A stretch of DNA of 64,000 nucleotides from Bagarius yarrelli (GCA_005784505.1 VCAZ01000041.1:1781501-1845500); one strand, 5' to 3'; positions 22,612 to 34,066 are shown, counted from the first letter of the stretch. Translations and numbers: made by a program. Notes: generated by a model not told the origin, from the sequence alone.

Positions 22612-22948
22612 GGGGCAGCATGTTGGCTTAGTGTTTAGCACTGTAGCCTTACAGCAAGAGTGTATAAGATTTCGATTCCCAGCAGAGGTCTTTGTGTGTG
22701 GAGTTTGCATGTTCTCCCCGTGCTTGCATGGGTTTACTCCGGGTACTCGGGTTTCCTCCCACAGTCCAAAAACATGCATGTTTGGTTGAAGGGAGTGTGT
22801 GTGGTTGTTTGTGTGTATGTGACCGTGTGATGGACTGGCGACCTATCCAGGGTGACCGCTGCATTTCATGCAATGACAGCTGGGATACACTCCAGCAGAT
22901 CCCCGTGACCCTGATTAGGAACAAGCGGGTATAGACAGTGGATGGATG
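22612..22948 (+). mobile_element. Repeat C, near full length (tRNA-like head)
   Basis: The head is 'gcatgttggcttagtgttta' with A-box and B-box ('atttcgattccc') likeness. Conserved blocks 'gagtttgcatgttctcccc', 'tccgggtactcgggtttcct' and 'gatggactggcgacctatcc' follow. It ends in 'gtggatggatg'. It is a widespread fish SINE-like repeat. The overlapping frames on both strands are not genes. Confidence 0.8.
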
Positions 22949-23120
22949 TTTTGTTGGTGGTGAAGTTTAAAAGTCAATTTTTTTCATTAAAATACAAATA
23001 CCAAAATATCTTACCTCTCTTCGGACACCTTTACAGGAATTTTACCTTCTACATTTCGCAGAATTTTTAATAACCCCCACTTTGGTAATGTTTCTTGAAG
23101 AGTTTTGTTTAGCCTGGCTT

Positions 23121-23312
23121 AGGGGTCACCATACTCGGTCCTGGAGGGTTGGTGTCCTGCAGAGTTTAACTTCAACTTGCCTCAATACACCTGCCTGTAA
23201 GTTTCAAGTATACCTAGCAAGACCTCAATTAGTAAGTTCAGATGTGTCTGATTAGGGTTTGAGCTAAACTCTGCAGGGCACCAGCCCTCCAGGACAGAGT
23301 TTGGTGACCCCT
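23121..23312. mobile_element. Palindromic MITE, ~192 bp
   Basis: The left end 'aggggtcaccatactcggtc' and right end 'gacagagtttggtgacccct' are inverted copies, and the pairing extends about 48 bases inward ('ctgcagagttta' against 'taaactctgcag' in reverse complement sense). It has no coding capacity. I cannot fix the target duplication. Confidence 0.85.
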
Positions 23313-23859
23313 GGCCTAGCCTATCATTAGGCATGTTTCTATTTCTGTGTAAGTCTGCCTTGATTTCTGCTGCCTGCACTGACCCTGTGCCTGCTACACT
23401 GGATTGGAATATAAAGCGCTTTCCCCGTAATGTATGCTATTGGAGAATAGAGCTAAATATGGATCCCAACCAGAAAGCCTTTGACTCTTTGCCATTTTTC
23501 AGGGGGTCCATCAAAATATCTCGACGGGCTGTATCCGGCCCACAGGGCTGTAGTTTAGGGCATCTGCTATTTTTTATTGGTATTAGTATTCAATGGTTTA
23601 TTCTTTATTAAATTTGCAAGGTGAACTGAAGTATAGGGTCAGTCTGGGTTAAACATCATTAGGATAAAATACACTCACTATAAATATCTTGACTGAGCTG
23701 TGACCTGCAGCAGCTGCTGTATCATTTGGAAGGTCGGGCTGCTCAGTTAGAAATAAAACCTTCGGATTGTTGTTGGTGTAGGATGTGAGATATAGGAGCT
23801 GCAGTTTGAAGGCAGAAAAGGTGCAACAGTTGCAACAGTATTGAGGTATTGTTCAGACA
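23313..23859. other. Unique DNA, nothing recognised
   Basis: No gene or repeat recognised. Confidence 0.5.
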
Positions 23860-24350
23860 TCAAACAATATTGATTTTTCCCCCAGAAACTATACCGATAT
23901 TGATTATATGTTTACGTAACTGATATTCTGATACTAATTTATTGTTTTACTTCTGTTTTCGACTCAATGATAACAATATTGAACCGAACAAAATTTTTTT
24001 ATTTATAACACTGTCAATTATTAAATCATTCTACAAAACAGCTTTTATTTCTACATCATAAAGAAAATTAATTAACTATTTAGAATGAAGTAGACTGTCA
24101 TAAGGTGTTTTTGTAAAATACCTTATAAGGTAATTAGGTGTAAAACATGAGACTAATAAAAAACACAATAATTCACTTCTTTAACTACTAGCACTGTTGT
24201 TGCATCGTATTCACTCACATTGCATCATTTTCTGCAATAATATATATAATATATAATCACTGGATCAGATAAAAAAACGATATCTGATAATAACAAAAAA
24301 CTAAATATCCGAAAAAATATCGGTAAACTGATTATCGGCCGATCTTTAGT
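23860..24350. mobile_element. Possible decayed hAT-like element
   Basis: The left part has 'actataccgatattgatta' and 'actgatattctgatac'. The right part has 'aaaaatatcggtaaactgat' and 'tatcggccgat', roughly the inverse. It recalls the 'atcggccgatac' ends of fish hAT elements. It is strongly decayed. Confidence 0.3.
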
Positions 24351-24689
24351 ACAGTTCATGAAGACTAGAATACAGAATACATTCAGTCTAATTTCAGGTT
24401 GTTAAGGTCAACTCTGTTTGATAGACCCATGAGATATCTACACTTCATTCTACATGTACATGTGTTATTTTTTTAGTATAGGCTCCACTGTAACACACAA
24501 ACAGATCAAAGATTAAACATTACATCACTAATTTATATGAAGAGATTGGAGAATAAACCAAAGACACCGACCAATGTAGTGTTGGAGTTGTTCACAACTA
24601 TATATTATCTTCATTGATTTCACATTCTTTAAATAAGAGCAGAGTGTAAATGTAAATTAGCAGAGTAATAGCATAGCGTAGCATTAGAT

Positions 24690-24905
24690 TTAATCAATGG
24701 CGGGCGGTGCATTTGGTACCTGGACCAGTGGGGACTTAAATAACTGGTACACCTCTTAATAACACCACTATCATGCCGCAATTATAGAAACCATCAATAC
24801 TATACAAAACCACAATATAACCCGGTGTAAAATTACAGAGAGAGGAACATTTTAAGTCTTGAGGGTAAAAACCATTTGTGTTTGTATCTTAGTGGGGCAT
24901 TTTTG
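24690..24905 (-). repeat. Unnamed dispersed repeat, copy 2 (inverted)
   Basis: Read in reverse it reproduces the series at 19306-19500: 'tttttaccctcaa', 'gggttatattgtgg', 'gatagtggtgttattaagag', 'gtgtaccag', 'caggtaccaaatgcaccgcc'. Confidence 0.8.
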
Positions 24906-26219
24906 ATCATAGAAAATGTTGTAAATTTGATTATAAAAAGTTATATTAGCGCCTAAATGATGATAAGCTGCTTAAAAGTGACGATCTGTCATAGTAAAAT
25001 AACACTAGGGGATACGTCATAAATGGGAAAGGGTTACGCAATAAGGAACTGAAAGCTAGGGAAGCAGGGAAGAGCCTAGTGTGAAAAAAAACGCACTTAC
25101 AATAAGCAAATAAATAATAAATGAGCAGTTGACAACATAGTAAATGATCAAAATAAAATAAAAAATGGCGTCAGAAATTTTTACGACCCCAAAATGAAAC
25201 AAATAAAGTCATAAAAGTAGTCATAGCAATGAATATAACAGCTGAGAATATAAATTGAGGAGCGCTGCATTTGATTCGTGCACCACAACAAAGACTGGTA
25301 ATGGAAATGATAGCTAAGCAACGTGTTAAATTTGGAATTCATTCGGGCAAAACCTCATCCAACCTTCAACAGTTTGGTACTTTTATTGCGGGAAGATAAT
25401 CATCAAAATGCTGAAGTGGATTTTGTCGGACTGCAATAACAAAAATGACTCGACTCATCTCAACCCACGCCTAAAGACCTTTTCTTTCGCCAATTCCACA
25501 AATTCCGCAGAAGACAACCCTGATGGTGTTTTTGGAGCAATTTCATTCAACGTAATGTTGGCTTACCACCATTAAAAAAACACACACACACACATCTGTC
25601 CATGCAACTTAAAAAGGGATGTCTGGGTACTAAGAATTTATTGTCCCTGAAGACAGAATTAATTAGGATTAAATCAAAGAATACAGACTTGAAGGAAAAA
25701 ATGTCTATGTTGGAGATTTGTTTTGTATTTTATTTTGCTTATCATTATTTTCCTTAAACTCTGATATTTTGCTCTGGCAGCGTCTGTTATTTTGTTCTAA
25801 TATTTAGTTCTAACAAACTTTAACTTGTCAGGATAAAATATAATGAATGCGGCATGAAAAGAGGTCATGACCTTTAGGTTTACTAGCGCCAGGAAAGTAG
25901 ACATGACCTTTGTGCCTGCGAACAAGTCCATGGTTTTAAACTACATCAAGCTATTTTTAATATAAGATTGTGGGTGGAAAAAGCTGTTAAAATTACTTCA
26001 TGGCTGTAAACATTACATTGAATCATATACGATTTTGCACACATGCACTACAGCAGAAACAAAGTGTCAATGCAAAGTTTATTTTCCATAAGCTTCATAT
26101 TTTATTAAATAACAAAAGCTAACACAAAGGATCTAAATAAAGTCCCCCAAAAATGTGTTTTACTTATAAATAAATGAACTGTCATATGCTGGTGTAACAG
26201 TTATGGATGAAGTTCCCCC
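24906..26219. other. Unique DNA, nothing recognised
   Basis: There is one short (ac)n at 25580-25593. No gene. Confidence 0.5.
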
Positions 26220-26400
26220 ACAAGAGCACCAGATGATGCTATAGAACTGTTTTGTTAATTGTACCATGTTTGTCCGTTATTGGTTCGTTGTTTTCCTATT
26301 ATTATGTTCAGGTGTTGCTTGTTTTCCCCTGTTAGTGATTGTGTGTATATATATATATAGATATATATATACACCCCTGTGTTTCTATAAACAGAGACAG
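26220..26400 (+). mobile_element. Repeat D, copy 1
   Basis: 'tattatgttcaggtgttgct' is followed by 'gtgtgtatatatatatatag' and 'acacccctgtgtttc'. A second D-like end, inverted, lies at about 26568-26600 ('taaacacaggggtatataag'). Confidence 0.6.
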
Positions 26401-26699
26401 GTCCTCAACAGGGCCAGTCAGCGGGATGTTCACTCTATTAATTAGCTGTTAGCATTAGCGGTTAGCATACAAACCGAGGAAGACAAAAGAAATGGTTATA
26501 GAGATTTGCCGTTGAAAACGAGAAGACAGGGAATATACAGGAAACAACATCAACGTGAGACAACGACAGACTTAAACACAGGGGTATATAAGAACTTTCC
26601 TCTGTGTCCTCCATTGTGTTTTTTACCTCTGGCCCTCTGTCTGGATTTTTTGCCGACATCTGGACCACAGGATTGCAAAGAATCTGACTTCAGGATTAA
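26401..26699. other. DNA between and beyond two inverted D ends
   Basis: 'gctgttagcattagcggtta' lies near 26447. No gene: the frames on the two strands (26462-26706) show no domain I recognise. Confidence 0.4.
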
Positions 26700-26985
26700 T
26701 TTTTAGCAGAATTCTTAAAGTCCAGTTTTGGTTTATGAAAATGTCTCAATCGACATGTTGGTGCTGTAGAGCACTTTGCCAACAGCAGGCTTTTTAAGAG
26801 CCGCTCAGTTTTTTGTTTTTTTAATAACAAATGGCTTTTAAGCTGTTCCGGAGACCCAGGGGCAGAGCGTTTGGAACGATGTTCTGAATTAAAGCCAGCG
26901 CAGAGGAGATCGTTCAGGAGCGCTAAAATGCAGAACGTGGCCTGTTTATATGCATATGAGATCATAAATATACAAAGTAGATCAT
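26700..26985. other. Candidate conserved non-coding element
   Basis: It is non-repetitive with a balanced base mix: 'ttggtgctgtagagcacttt', 'agccagcgcagaggagatcg', 'cctgtttatatgcatatgag'. Inferred from texture only. Confidence 0.2.
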
Positions 26986-27522
26986 AAATATACAAGAAAC
27001 ATTTATGGCTAACTTTTCCCAGAGGAGAGGCGAAACATGCAATTTAACATGCACGTGCGATCTTACACAGACATAACATTTCAGAGATAATTGTGCATTA
27101 AAATCTGAATAGAGAATTCCCAGAATTCCAATATATTAAGATATCGGAAATGCTGGGTTAGCTGTGTGGAAATATGACTAGGATTTTTGCTAACGATTCC
27201 AATAAGACTCTCACCAACATCGACATGTATTTGTACTTGTAATGCCATCATTTGGAAACAGGAAGTTGGGCTTATAAAACAAACACAGACACACACACAC
27301 ACACACACACTCCTTCTAGAGGAATTATAACATTCCAATGATATTAGGTTAGCATAAAAAAGTCAAATGATTTTTATATATTACAGTCTGCAACAGAAAT
27401 GAATTAAACTGGAATGCAAACAGGAAGTGGGTCATAAGTCCACATTACATTATGCATTGTGGTTCAAAGGTAACATTTATATTCAGTGATTATAACACTG
27501 TTATAAGCTGGTAAATATACAA
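26986..27522. other. Mostly unique DNA with a CA microsatellite
   Basis: (ac)n at about 27289-27310. Nothing else recognised. Confidence 0.5.
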
Positions 27523-27773
27523 AGTAGTGATGACTCAAATGATTAGGGTGCTAAGTTGTTGATCTCTGAAGACCAGAGGGACCTGAATTCAAGCCCCACC
27601 ACTGCCAGCCAGCAACTGTTGAATTTTTGAAAAAAGACCCGTAACCCTTCCTGCTCCAGGGCGCCGCTGAATGATAGCTGACCCTGCGCTCTGACCCCAA
27701 CTTACTGAGATAGGATATGTGAAGAAAGAATTTCACTGTGCTGTAAAGTCTATGTGACAAATAAAGACATTTA
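27523..27773 (+). mobile_element. SINE-B copy, near full length
   Basis: Head 'ctaagttgttgatctctgaa', B box 'aattcaagccccacc', body 'agctgaccctgcgctctgac', tail 'tatgtgacaaataaagacat'. Confidence 0.85.
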
Positions 27774-27831
27774 CAATAATAAGAACTATTTATTATTTAT
27801 ATAATAAAATATATTCTATATAAATATTATA

Positions 27832-28195
27832 TCTTCTTCTTCTCCATTCGGCTGTTTTCCCTTTTAGGGGTCGCCACAGCGAATCATCTGTCTCCACCTA
27901 ACTCTATTCTCTACATCCTCTTCACTCACACACACCACTACTACTTCATGTCCTCATTTATCACATCCACATACCTCCTCTTTGGTCTTCCTCTTTACCT
28001 TCTGCCTGGTAGCTTCATTTCTTACATCTTCCTACCAAATATATTCACTATCCCTCCTCTGTACATGTCCAAAACCACCTCAATCTGGCTTCTCTGACTT
28101 TCTCCCCAAAACATCTAACATGAGCCGTCCCCCTAATGTACTCGCTCCTAATCCTGTCCAACCTCGTCCCTCCCAAAGAAAACGTCAACATCTTC
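27832..28195 (-). pseudogene. LINE reverse-transcriptase 3' end, antisense
   Basis: The plus strand 'ttttaggggtcgccacagcg', 'tgtcctcatttatcacatcc', 'tcctctttggtcttcctctt' and 'ctctgtacatgtccaaaacc' is the reverse of the common fish LINE C-terminal code (a 'GRPKRR..DV.NEDM' type end). A homologous copy lies at 59213-59514. Stops are present. The plus frame 27982-28296 is an antisense shadow. Confidence 0.7.
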
Positions 28196-28322
28196 ATATA
28201 ATTAATATATTTTTATTTTTAATTAAAATCATAATTATGCACAGTATGCTAACTGAAATACCAGGTCAGAACATAAATTATTACAGATACCTATGAATTT
28301 GTGTTTAATGTACTAGGGAACT

Positions 28323-28468
28323 GGGGAGATGGTAACTCAATGGTTATGGTATTGGACTGCTAATTGGAGTTCGATTCCCAGCACCACCAAGCTACCACTG
28401 TTGGGCTGTAAGCAAAACCTTAACACCTAATTGCTCAGTTGTATAAGAGATAGTCGCTTTGGATAAGG
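28323..28468 (+). mobile_element. SINE-A copy, tail-truncated
   Basis: 'gatggtaactcaatggttat', B box 'agttcgattcccagcacc', body 'ctaattgctcagttgtata' and 'tcgctttggataagg'. It ends in an A-run instead of the usual '(taaatg)' tail. Confidence 0.85.
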
Positions 28469-28804
28469 AAAAAAAAAAACTATATAATGGCACACACGTT
28501 CACACACCGTTCAGAAATGATTTTAAAACTGTAAAAAAATACCTGTATGAACAAAATTAATGTCATGGTTAATTCTTTTATGTACTTTTGTTTAGTTTTT
28601 TTATGCGCTATGACATCCATAGGCTCTTTGGTCCTGTCTGAATCTGGAGCATCGGTAAGTTCTTACAGACTGCACATGTGAAAAGCCTATGCTGGATTTC
28701 AGCAGCTGTAAAAAAGCACTAGTAAAAATAACCCCCGGCAATCCACATCCCAGTTCCTGCTATGTCCTGTAGTGAAAAGAGGTTTCGCTTGAAAAAAAAA
28801 AAAA

Positions 28805-28837
<33 letters not shown>

Positions 28838-29459
28838 TTTTTTAGGTTTTCTTTTTCAGTACAAAGACACATACAGAGAAATATAATTTTCAATTCCATA
28901 AAGAAATGAAGTTCAGGTTGACGTTTAAACGCTGAACAATAATACAGTATAAACAGACATTTAATAGACTTATGAGACACTTTTGACGTTATGTAGTGCA
29001 GATATCAGCAGGATCTTTTTTTTAGAATTTTGATCATGCAGACATTGTAAAGAAACTCTCGTTTCCTCACTCCCAATTATACTGAGATTGCAGAGGAATA
29101 ATACTTACTACACATACACAATTATACTTACTACACATACACAATTATGGCCAGAAATAGCACTGTAAACCATTTACGCTGTGAAATTAAAAAAAAACAC
29201 TTCGTTTTTTTTCTTTAGAAAAGGGTGAGAGCACTGAAAAGGATTCCTTAAAAAAGCATTTTAGGTTCTCAACCTATTTTAGACTATTTTAAACTGACCT
29301 CCAAGCCCCAGCCCACATCCCATGCACACAGACTGTATGGTTTCTGTCTTTAAGGCCATCGTTTTATCAGCCGTCTGGTTGGTATTATAAGCAACCACTG
29401 ATATATTGTCTGTGCATCCTGCCCCGTTAGCCAATCAGGTCTGGTAAAAAAGGATTTTT
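28469..29459. other. Mostly unique DNA with an AT-repeat
   Basis: (at)n with A- and T-runs lies at about 28789-28845. The duplicated 'cttactacacatacacaatt' (29104 and 29127) is a 23-bp tandem pair. No gene. Confidence 0.5.
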
Positions 29460-29835
29460 AGTGTTCGATACACCACTAGCATCTTCAGGCAGTTTAGGTC
29501 CCACAAGAGATAAGTTCTATTCCACAGCCCTTGGACATAGCTGCCACTCATAACTGCTCCTTAACCTGTAAAGGAGGCATCCGTTGTATTACACAACAAC
29601 AAAGAGAACCAATTCTAGACCTTCTATCAGGAACCCAGGTTTCTCTATGTATCTACGGCTTGAAGACATCGCCGCGAGACCTTGACTTTCCGGATTGGCT
29701 TGCCCTTCTGGGAAAAACCCTTGGCTTTCATTTGTAGCAGGCCAAAAGGTATTACGCTGGACAATGCTGCCATTAGGCCCAATAGCCTCTAAAACTGCTT
29801 GACAAGGAATGACTGCCCCTTTCTGAACTCTCTTA
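29460..29835. other. Unassigned stretch with open frames on both strands
   Basis: The plus frame 29531-29737 (68 aa) and minus frame 29589-29864 (91 aa) overlap. The base mix is more balanced than around it and there is no tandem repeat. I recognise no domain, signal or splice pattern. It could be an old mobile-element fragment. Not called as a gene. Confidence 0.25.
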
Positions 29836-29920
29836 GGGCCCCTGAGCAAGGCCCTAACCTCCAATCTCTCAGTTATATAAAAGACATAAATGTAAGTCCC
29901 TGTGGATAAGGATATGCCGC
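29836..29920 (+). mobile_element. SINE-A 3' half
   Basis: 'gggcccctgagcaaggccct', 'acataaatgtaagtccctgt', 'ggataaggatatgccgct'. The head is absent. Confidence 0.75.
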
Positions 29921-30599
29921 TAGCCTTTTATTTCTGACAGGATATTCTGATAAGTCATTAGCTAATGTTAAAAGTATGTTGTGGGACAATCGTGCAGCAG
30001 TGTAACGTTGGCGAACTGTAGCCATGTTTTTTTTTTCCCGAAAAGTTACTTCAACACAGCATTAAATTTAATAAAACAGATCACTGTTAGTCGTTAAATT
30101 TCTTATTCATGCCAAAAATACATATTTGTGAATGTCCTTGATTGTGTGGGCAGCCATGTTACCGCTGTAGCTAATGTATCTCGGGAAATTCCTTGTAACC
30201 CTACGTTTGAAGTGTGGTACCAATAAATCTTTGGTTGAAGAGGTATCTGGCCCTTCCCTTTATGCCTTCAACCAAAAAAAACCCCAGAAACCCCTACCCC
30301 TTTACATAAACATGCGAAACAGAGGGGTAGAGGCAAGAGGTAGTGCTAAAGGGGAAGGAAATGGGATTGAATCCAATCCACAAATTAGCATGCGTAAAAA
30401 CACATATTATGTCGTATAAACATTTAATTACCCATTGAGACTCATATATAGTAAACCTCATCCACTGTAATTGCGCCCTTAATGAAACACACCTGTCAAT
30501 TATCAAGGCAGTTACTTTTTAATTGTTTCACATCATTAACAGGAAACAGATATACCCCATCCGCCTGCAGGGGGTCTCTGTCTTCATTGCTTAGAGAAG
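29921..30599. other. Unique DNA, nothing recognised
   Basis: The small frames at 30174-30506 show no domain. Confidence 0.5.
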
Positions 30600-31110
30600 G
30601 ATTCGAGTGAAAATGCTCATGTCACAGAATATTACTTGATTGTTTTTGATTCCCACCATTTTACTACCAGAAAAAAAAGATAATAATTACAGCTTTCAAA
30701 AGAAATCTATTCAGCTCCCACTGATGGCGAAGAGCAATTTCTGGGGGGGAAAATGTAACCTTGATCAATGGGGCTGATTTGTCTGGTTCTTTGTGGCTAA
30801 AAAGGCTAAAAAGTACAGAGCTATTAGAGCGGGATAGTGGGAGGCATTAAAAGGCAGGAATAATGAATAAATGTCATTTTTGACTGTGAAGACTGGTGGA
30901 AGAAAAAAAAAAATCAGCCGGCTTTTCTTTCTCTGAGTTACTATATGCCATTTTGATCTCTATTAAGTCTGTCATGCTTATAAAGACTCTAAATTAAAGC
31001 AGTCATACTTTCAGGTGACACTTTCTTTCAGCGATGGTTACATTGATTTGCTAATTTCTGAGAGATTCATTGCTTTTCAATTAACGTTAATTGGTTTTAA
31101 AAATCATTGA
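30600..31110. other. Candidate conserved non-coding element
   Basis: This is a long non-repetitive stretch with dense motif-like text: 'ccttgatcaatggggctgat', 'ccactgatggcgaagagcaa', 'caattaacgttaattgg', 'gggaggcattaaaaggcagg'. It has no repeat family and no coding frame, and it is the longest such island in the window. Inferred from texture. Confidence 0.3.
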
Positions 31111-31521
31111 GCCACTGAAAAGGACATAGTCCATGGGCTGAATCATAGAATGTCTAAATCATTAAACTGTATACTGAATAGTTACATACAGAAATATGGA
31201 CTGAACGCACTATTATCCACTTTTATATCTTATTCATCAATCATTTTTAGACACCTCCTTTATTCTTATTAAAAAATTATGATTTACATTGTAATGAAAT
31301 CAATTAGGGACATTTTTGGACACCTAACTAATGATGATGATCTTAAAATGAGAGTAAATTTAGATTGTTTGCCGATCAGAAGCGTAGACTAGTGCGGGTG
31401 TTTACGCACAAGCATGCTTAGTGCTTCTCACCACAACATTACTGTCTAATCTCACTAATACTATTGTGAGTGTGTGTGTGTGGTATAGTGTGAATAAACA
31501 CAACTCTGGAGAGTCACGCTT
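31111..31521. other. Unique DNA, nothing recognised
   Basis: A short (gt)n lies at about 31466-31481. No gene. Confidence 0.5.
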
Positions 31522-31580
31522 CACAATCTAGTGGAAAGTCCTTTCCAGAAGTGTGGAGGACATTACATAAGAATATAGAT
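31522..31580 (+). mobile_element. Repeat E fragment
   Basis: 'aatctagtggaaagtccttt' and 'ccagaagtgtggagg' match the inner right part of repeat E, whose longest copy is at 35526-35880. Confidence 0.65.
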
Positions 31581-31723
31581 TCATATATTTACTCCTAGAA
31601 TAAAATTAGAACGTATTATTTTGATCTGTGCCTGTTTTGTCTGCTGTGTTTTCACCTACACAAGTGTCAAAGCACACACCAACGTTCAAGGTAACACTGT
31701 ACATGTTCAAGCAACCTACAAGG

Positions 31724-31732
31724 CTCTCTCCC

Positions 31733-31773
<41 letters not shown>
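31724..31773. repeat. (CT)n microsatellite
   Basis: About 22 CT units with a few CC interruptions. Confidence 0.9.
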
Positions 31774-31779
<6 letters not shown>

Positions 31780-31984
31780 GAACTGATGTAGAGGAACTAT
31801 TAATTCAAGTTCAGGAATTGTATAAAGTTGCTAGTTGTTGTTTTGTATAAAACTAAATTGACATCATCTTCCAGCAGCCTAAAGTTTTTTTTCATGATTA
31901 CTTTTCTGGTGGCAAAAGTACAACAACTTAAACAAATAAATGAACTGTCTAGTTTACAACAATATGGCTTCGCAGTAAAAGAGA
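31774..31984. other. Unique DNA, nothing recognised
   Basis: No gene or repeat recognised. Confidence 0.5.
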
Positions 31985-32360
31985 CCGGGTTCTGAACTGG
32001 CCTGTCCATCATTTACATTGACGACCATTGTCCCAACTATTTTAAGACATGTAGCAGTAATCAAATTTGAAATGAGCTCATTTTATGCATAGAAGTGTAA
32101 AATCCATTGGGGGCATTTTGGGCGCATTTTGCCTTTATATACAGGACAAACAAAGATGAAATAGAAAAGATAGAGAGAAGGTGGGACCAGGTTCCAACAT
32201 AACCCACTACACCACGGTGGTTAAGCCGCCAGCACCCACATGCGCAGCCATTGGTCCAGGTCCCTTCCGGGTCCACTTGCTCTGTTTCCCTTATTTTGTC
32301 TCTTTCAATGTCCTACTAATAAAGGCAAACATGCCCAAAAATATCTTGAAAAAAAAAACC
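31985..32360. repeat. Teleost dispersed-repeat fragments (unclassified)
   Basis: 'attgtcccaactattttaag' and 'aaatttgaaatgagctcatt' recall a common fish repeat in reverse. The right part ends 'ataaaggcaaacatgcccaa' plus an A-run, like a retroposon 3' end on the plus strand. Assigned from memory and weakly. Confidence 0.35.
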
Positions 32361-32759
32361 CCTGGATTCGGGTTGTATGTAGTACATTTAAGTAAGTACC
32401 AACTTCCCGACCATTAAAAAAGTAGTTGCTATATACGGTAGCATGGTTACGGGTAGTATGAATAAAATTAGTTTATGATTAGTGTCACTATTTAGAGCAC
32501 TAAACAAATACAGAAATTAGTTTTATTTAAATTACCTTTATAATTTCTGCTGAAAATAATGTACACCAAGAGTGACTGTTTTAGTTGTGCATTTATAGAC
32601 TAGAAAAAAAAAACCTAATTTGTTATGAGTCCTAAAAGCTATAGAATGTTAAAAACACTGCCAAGTCTCCATTTTCATCACAATGAATCGTTACTAGAAA
32701 AATATCAACTCTATATGATCTTCATCGACTTTCAGAATGACTTTGCTAGCCTTGACAGA
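32361..32759. other. AT-rich DNA, nothing recognised
   Basis: No gene or repeat recognised. Confidence 0.5.
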
Positions 32760-33065
32760 TCCACGGTGTGACAGCTAATGTGGCATGTGTCCCCATTGTT
32801 CACAGGTCAAATCACTTAATGACATGCACAGTGATTCTCAAGTGGCGTCTGACAGTGGATACAGGTGTAAGACAGGGAAGTCTGCACTCAAAAATACTGT
32901 TCCTGCTAACAGTGAACCAGAACATGTGGAAGGGACAGAACCCGGGGATCCAACCGAATCTAACTGACTAGCCGACTTGACTGATGACGTTTCTTTGACA
33001 TCACATGCACACCACCAGATGCAATTCGAGACCTACAGACTTGCCTTAATACTATCATTAGGTAT
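32760..33065 (+). pseudogene. LINE reverse-transcriptase core fragment
   Basis: 'TGVRQGS' at 32861 matches the conserved 'GVRQGC' of RTE/L2-type reverse transcriptases. 'ILFLLTV' and 'NPGIQ.NLTD' follow, then, after a frameshift, 'LTDDVSLTSHAH' at 32977-33012 sits where the catalytic 'FADD' motif belongs. Stops and the frameshift show it is dead. Two overlapping small open frames here are pieces of it. Confidence 0.75.
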
Positions 33066-33460
33066 TTTTTGGGGTGGATTGGAACAAAATGGCAATCAAG
33101 GGGGTGTACCTGGATAAGCAATTTTATAATAAAGATTGCAATTGTCTAATTTCTTGTACTAGAACAGGCTTTAAAACGAAATAATAAGAAATATTTACCC
33201 CAATCAACTTAATAAAAAATGTATAGCCCTGGTTTCTAATGCTTCTTGGGCATCTGTAAATATTTGCACTTTTGGTAATAGTTATCTCAGAGTCCCTTAA
33301 ATGCCCTCAGTGTAAAAAGGCTCCTAAACTCATATTGCCTTTGATGAAAATTGGGTGAATATACAGAAAATGCTGTGAAAGCCCTAAATGTGCAGTACCC
33401 CAAAAAAACTAAGGGAAGTTTAACTGTTCAGAATAAACAAGGGATCATCCAGTAACAACA
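33066..33460. other. Unique DNA, nothing recognised
   Basis: No gene or repeat recognised. Confidence 0.5.
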
Positions 33461-33634
33461 GGTGGTAGCGCAGCGGTTAAGGTGTTGTAAGATCCGGGTT
33501 CGATTCCCAGCACTACTAATTTATTGCCATTGAAACCCCTGATCAAGACCCTCAACCCCCCTAATCATTTAGTAGTAAAAGAAAAGATAGAGGTAAGTTG
33601 TTCTGGATAAGGGTGTCTGCTAAAATACTGTAAC
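33461..33634 (+). mobile_element. SINE-A copy, near full length
   Basis: A box 'tggtagcgcagcggttaagg', B box 'gggttcgattcccagc', tail 'tctggataagggtgtctgct'. A ~15-bp deletion removes the segment before the B box. Confidence 0.85.
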
Positions 33635-33712
33635 TCGCATTATTGATAAATATAAACCAATCCGATTAAATTATCTAATCTTTTATAAGACTCTGGATTC
33701 ACAAACATACTT

Positions 33713-34010
33713 TTCAAGTTCAAGTTCAAGTTCAAGGAGCTTTATTGTCATTTCAACCATATATAGCAAATGCAGGACACAGTGAGATGGAATGAGATGA
33801 ACGTTTCTCCAGGTGCTACACAAAACATCGAATTCCACAAAACAACAAAACAACAAAGAGCCACTAAACAGGATAGACATAAAGTGCATGTGTGCAACCT
33901 GGTGCAGACAGTGCAGAACAAACAGTGTAATAAACAATACGAACATTACAAACACAGTGCAAAAAGACAATAAAGAACGGAACATAACGCAATAGCGCCA
34001 ACCATATCGT
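33713..34010 (-). mobile_element. Repeat H, 3' end with (ttgaac)n tail
   Basis: The plus strand opens with four 'ttcaag' units (33713-33737), then 'gagctttattgtcatttcaa'. In the sense (minus) direction this is a retroposon end '..tgacaataaagctc' plus a tandem tail. The inner part matches 16660-16840. The overlapping small frames (33683-33995) are not genes. Confidence 0.7.
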
Positions 34011-34062
34011 AAGATGAGTCATATTCACTGACTCGGATCAGATGAGCTCTATTTTATCCTGT

Positions 34063-34066
34063 TGCT

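Noticed and set aside
22649..22934. Overlapping 80-91 codon frames
   Set aside because: They lie entirely inside repeat C, on both strands.
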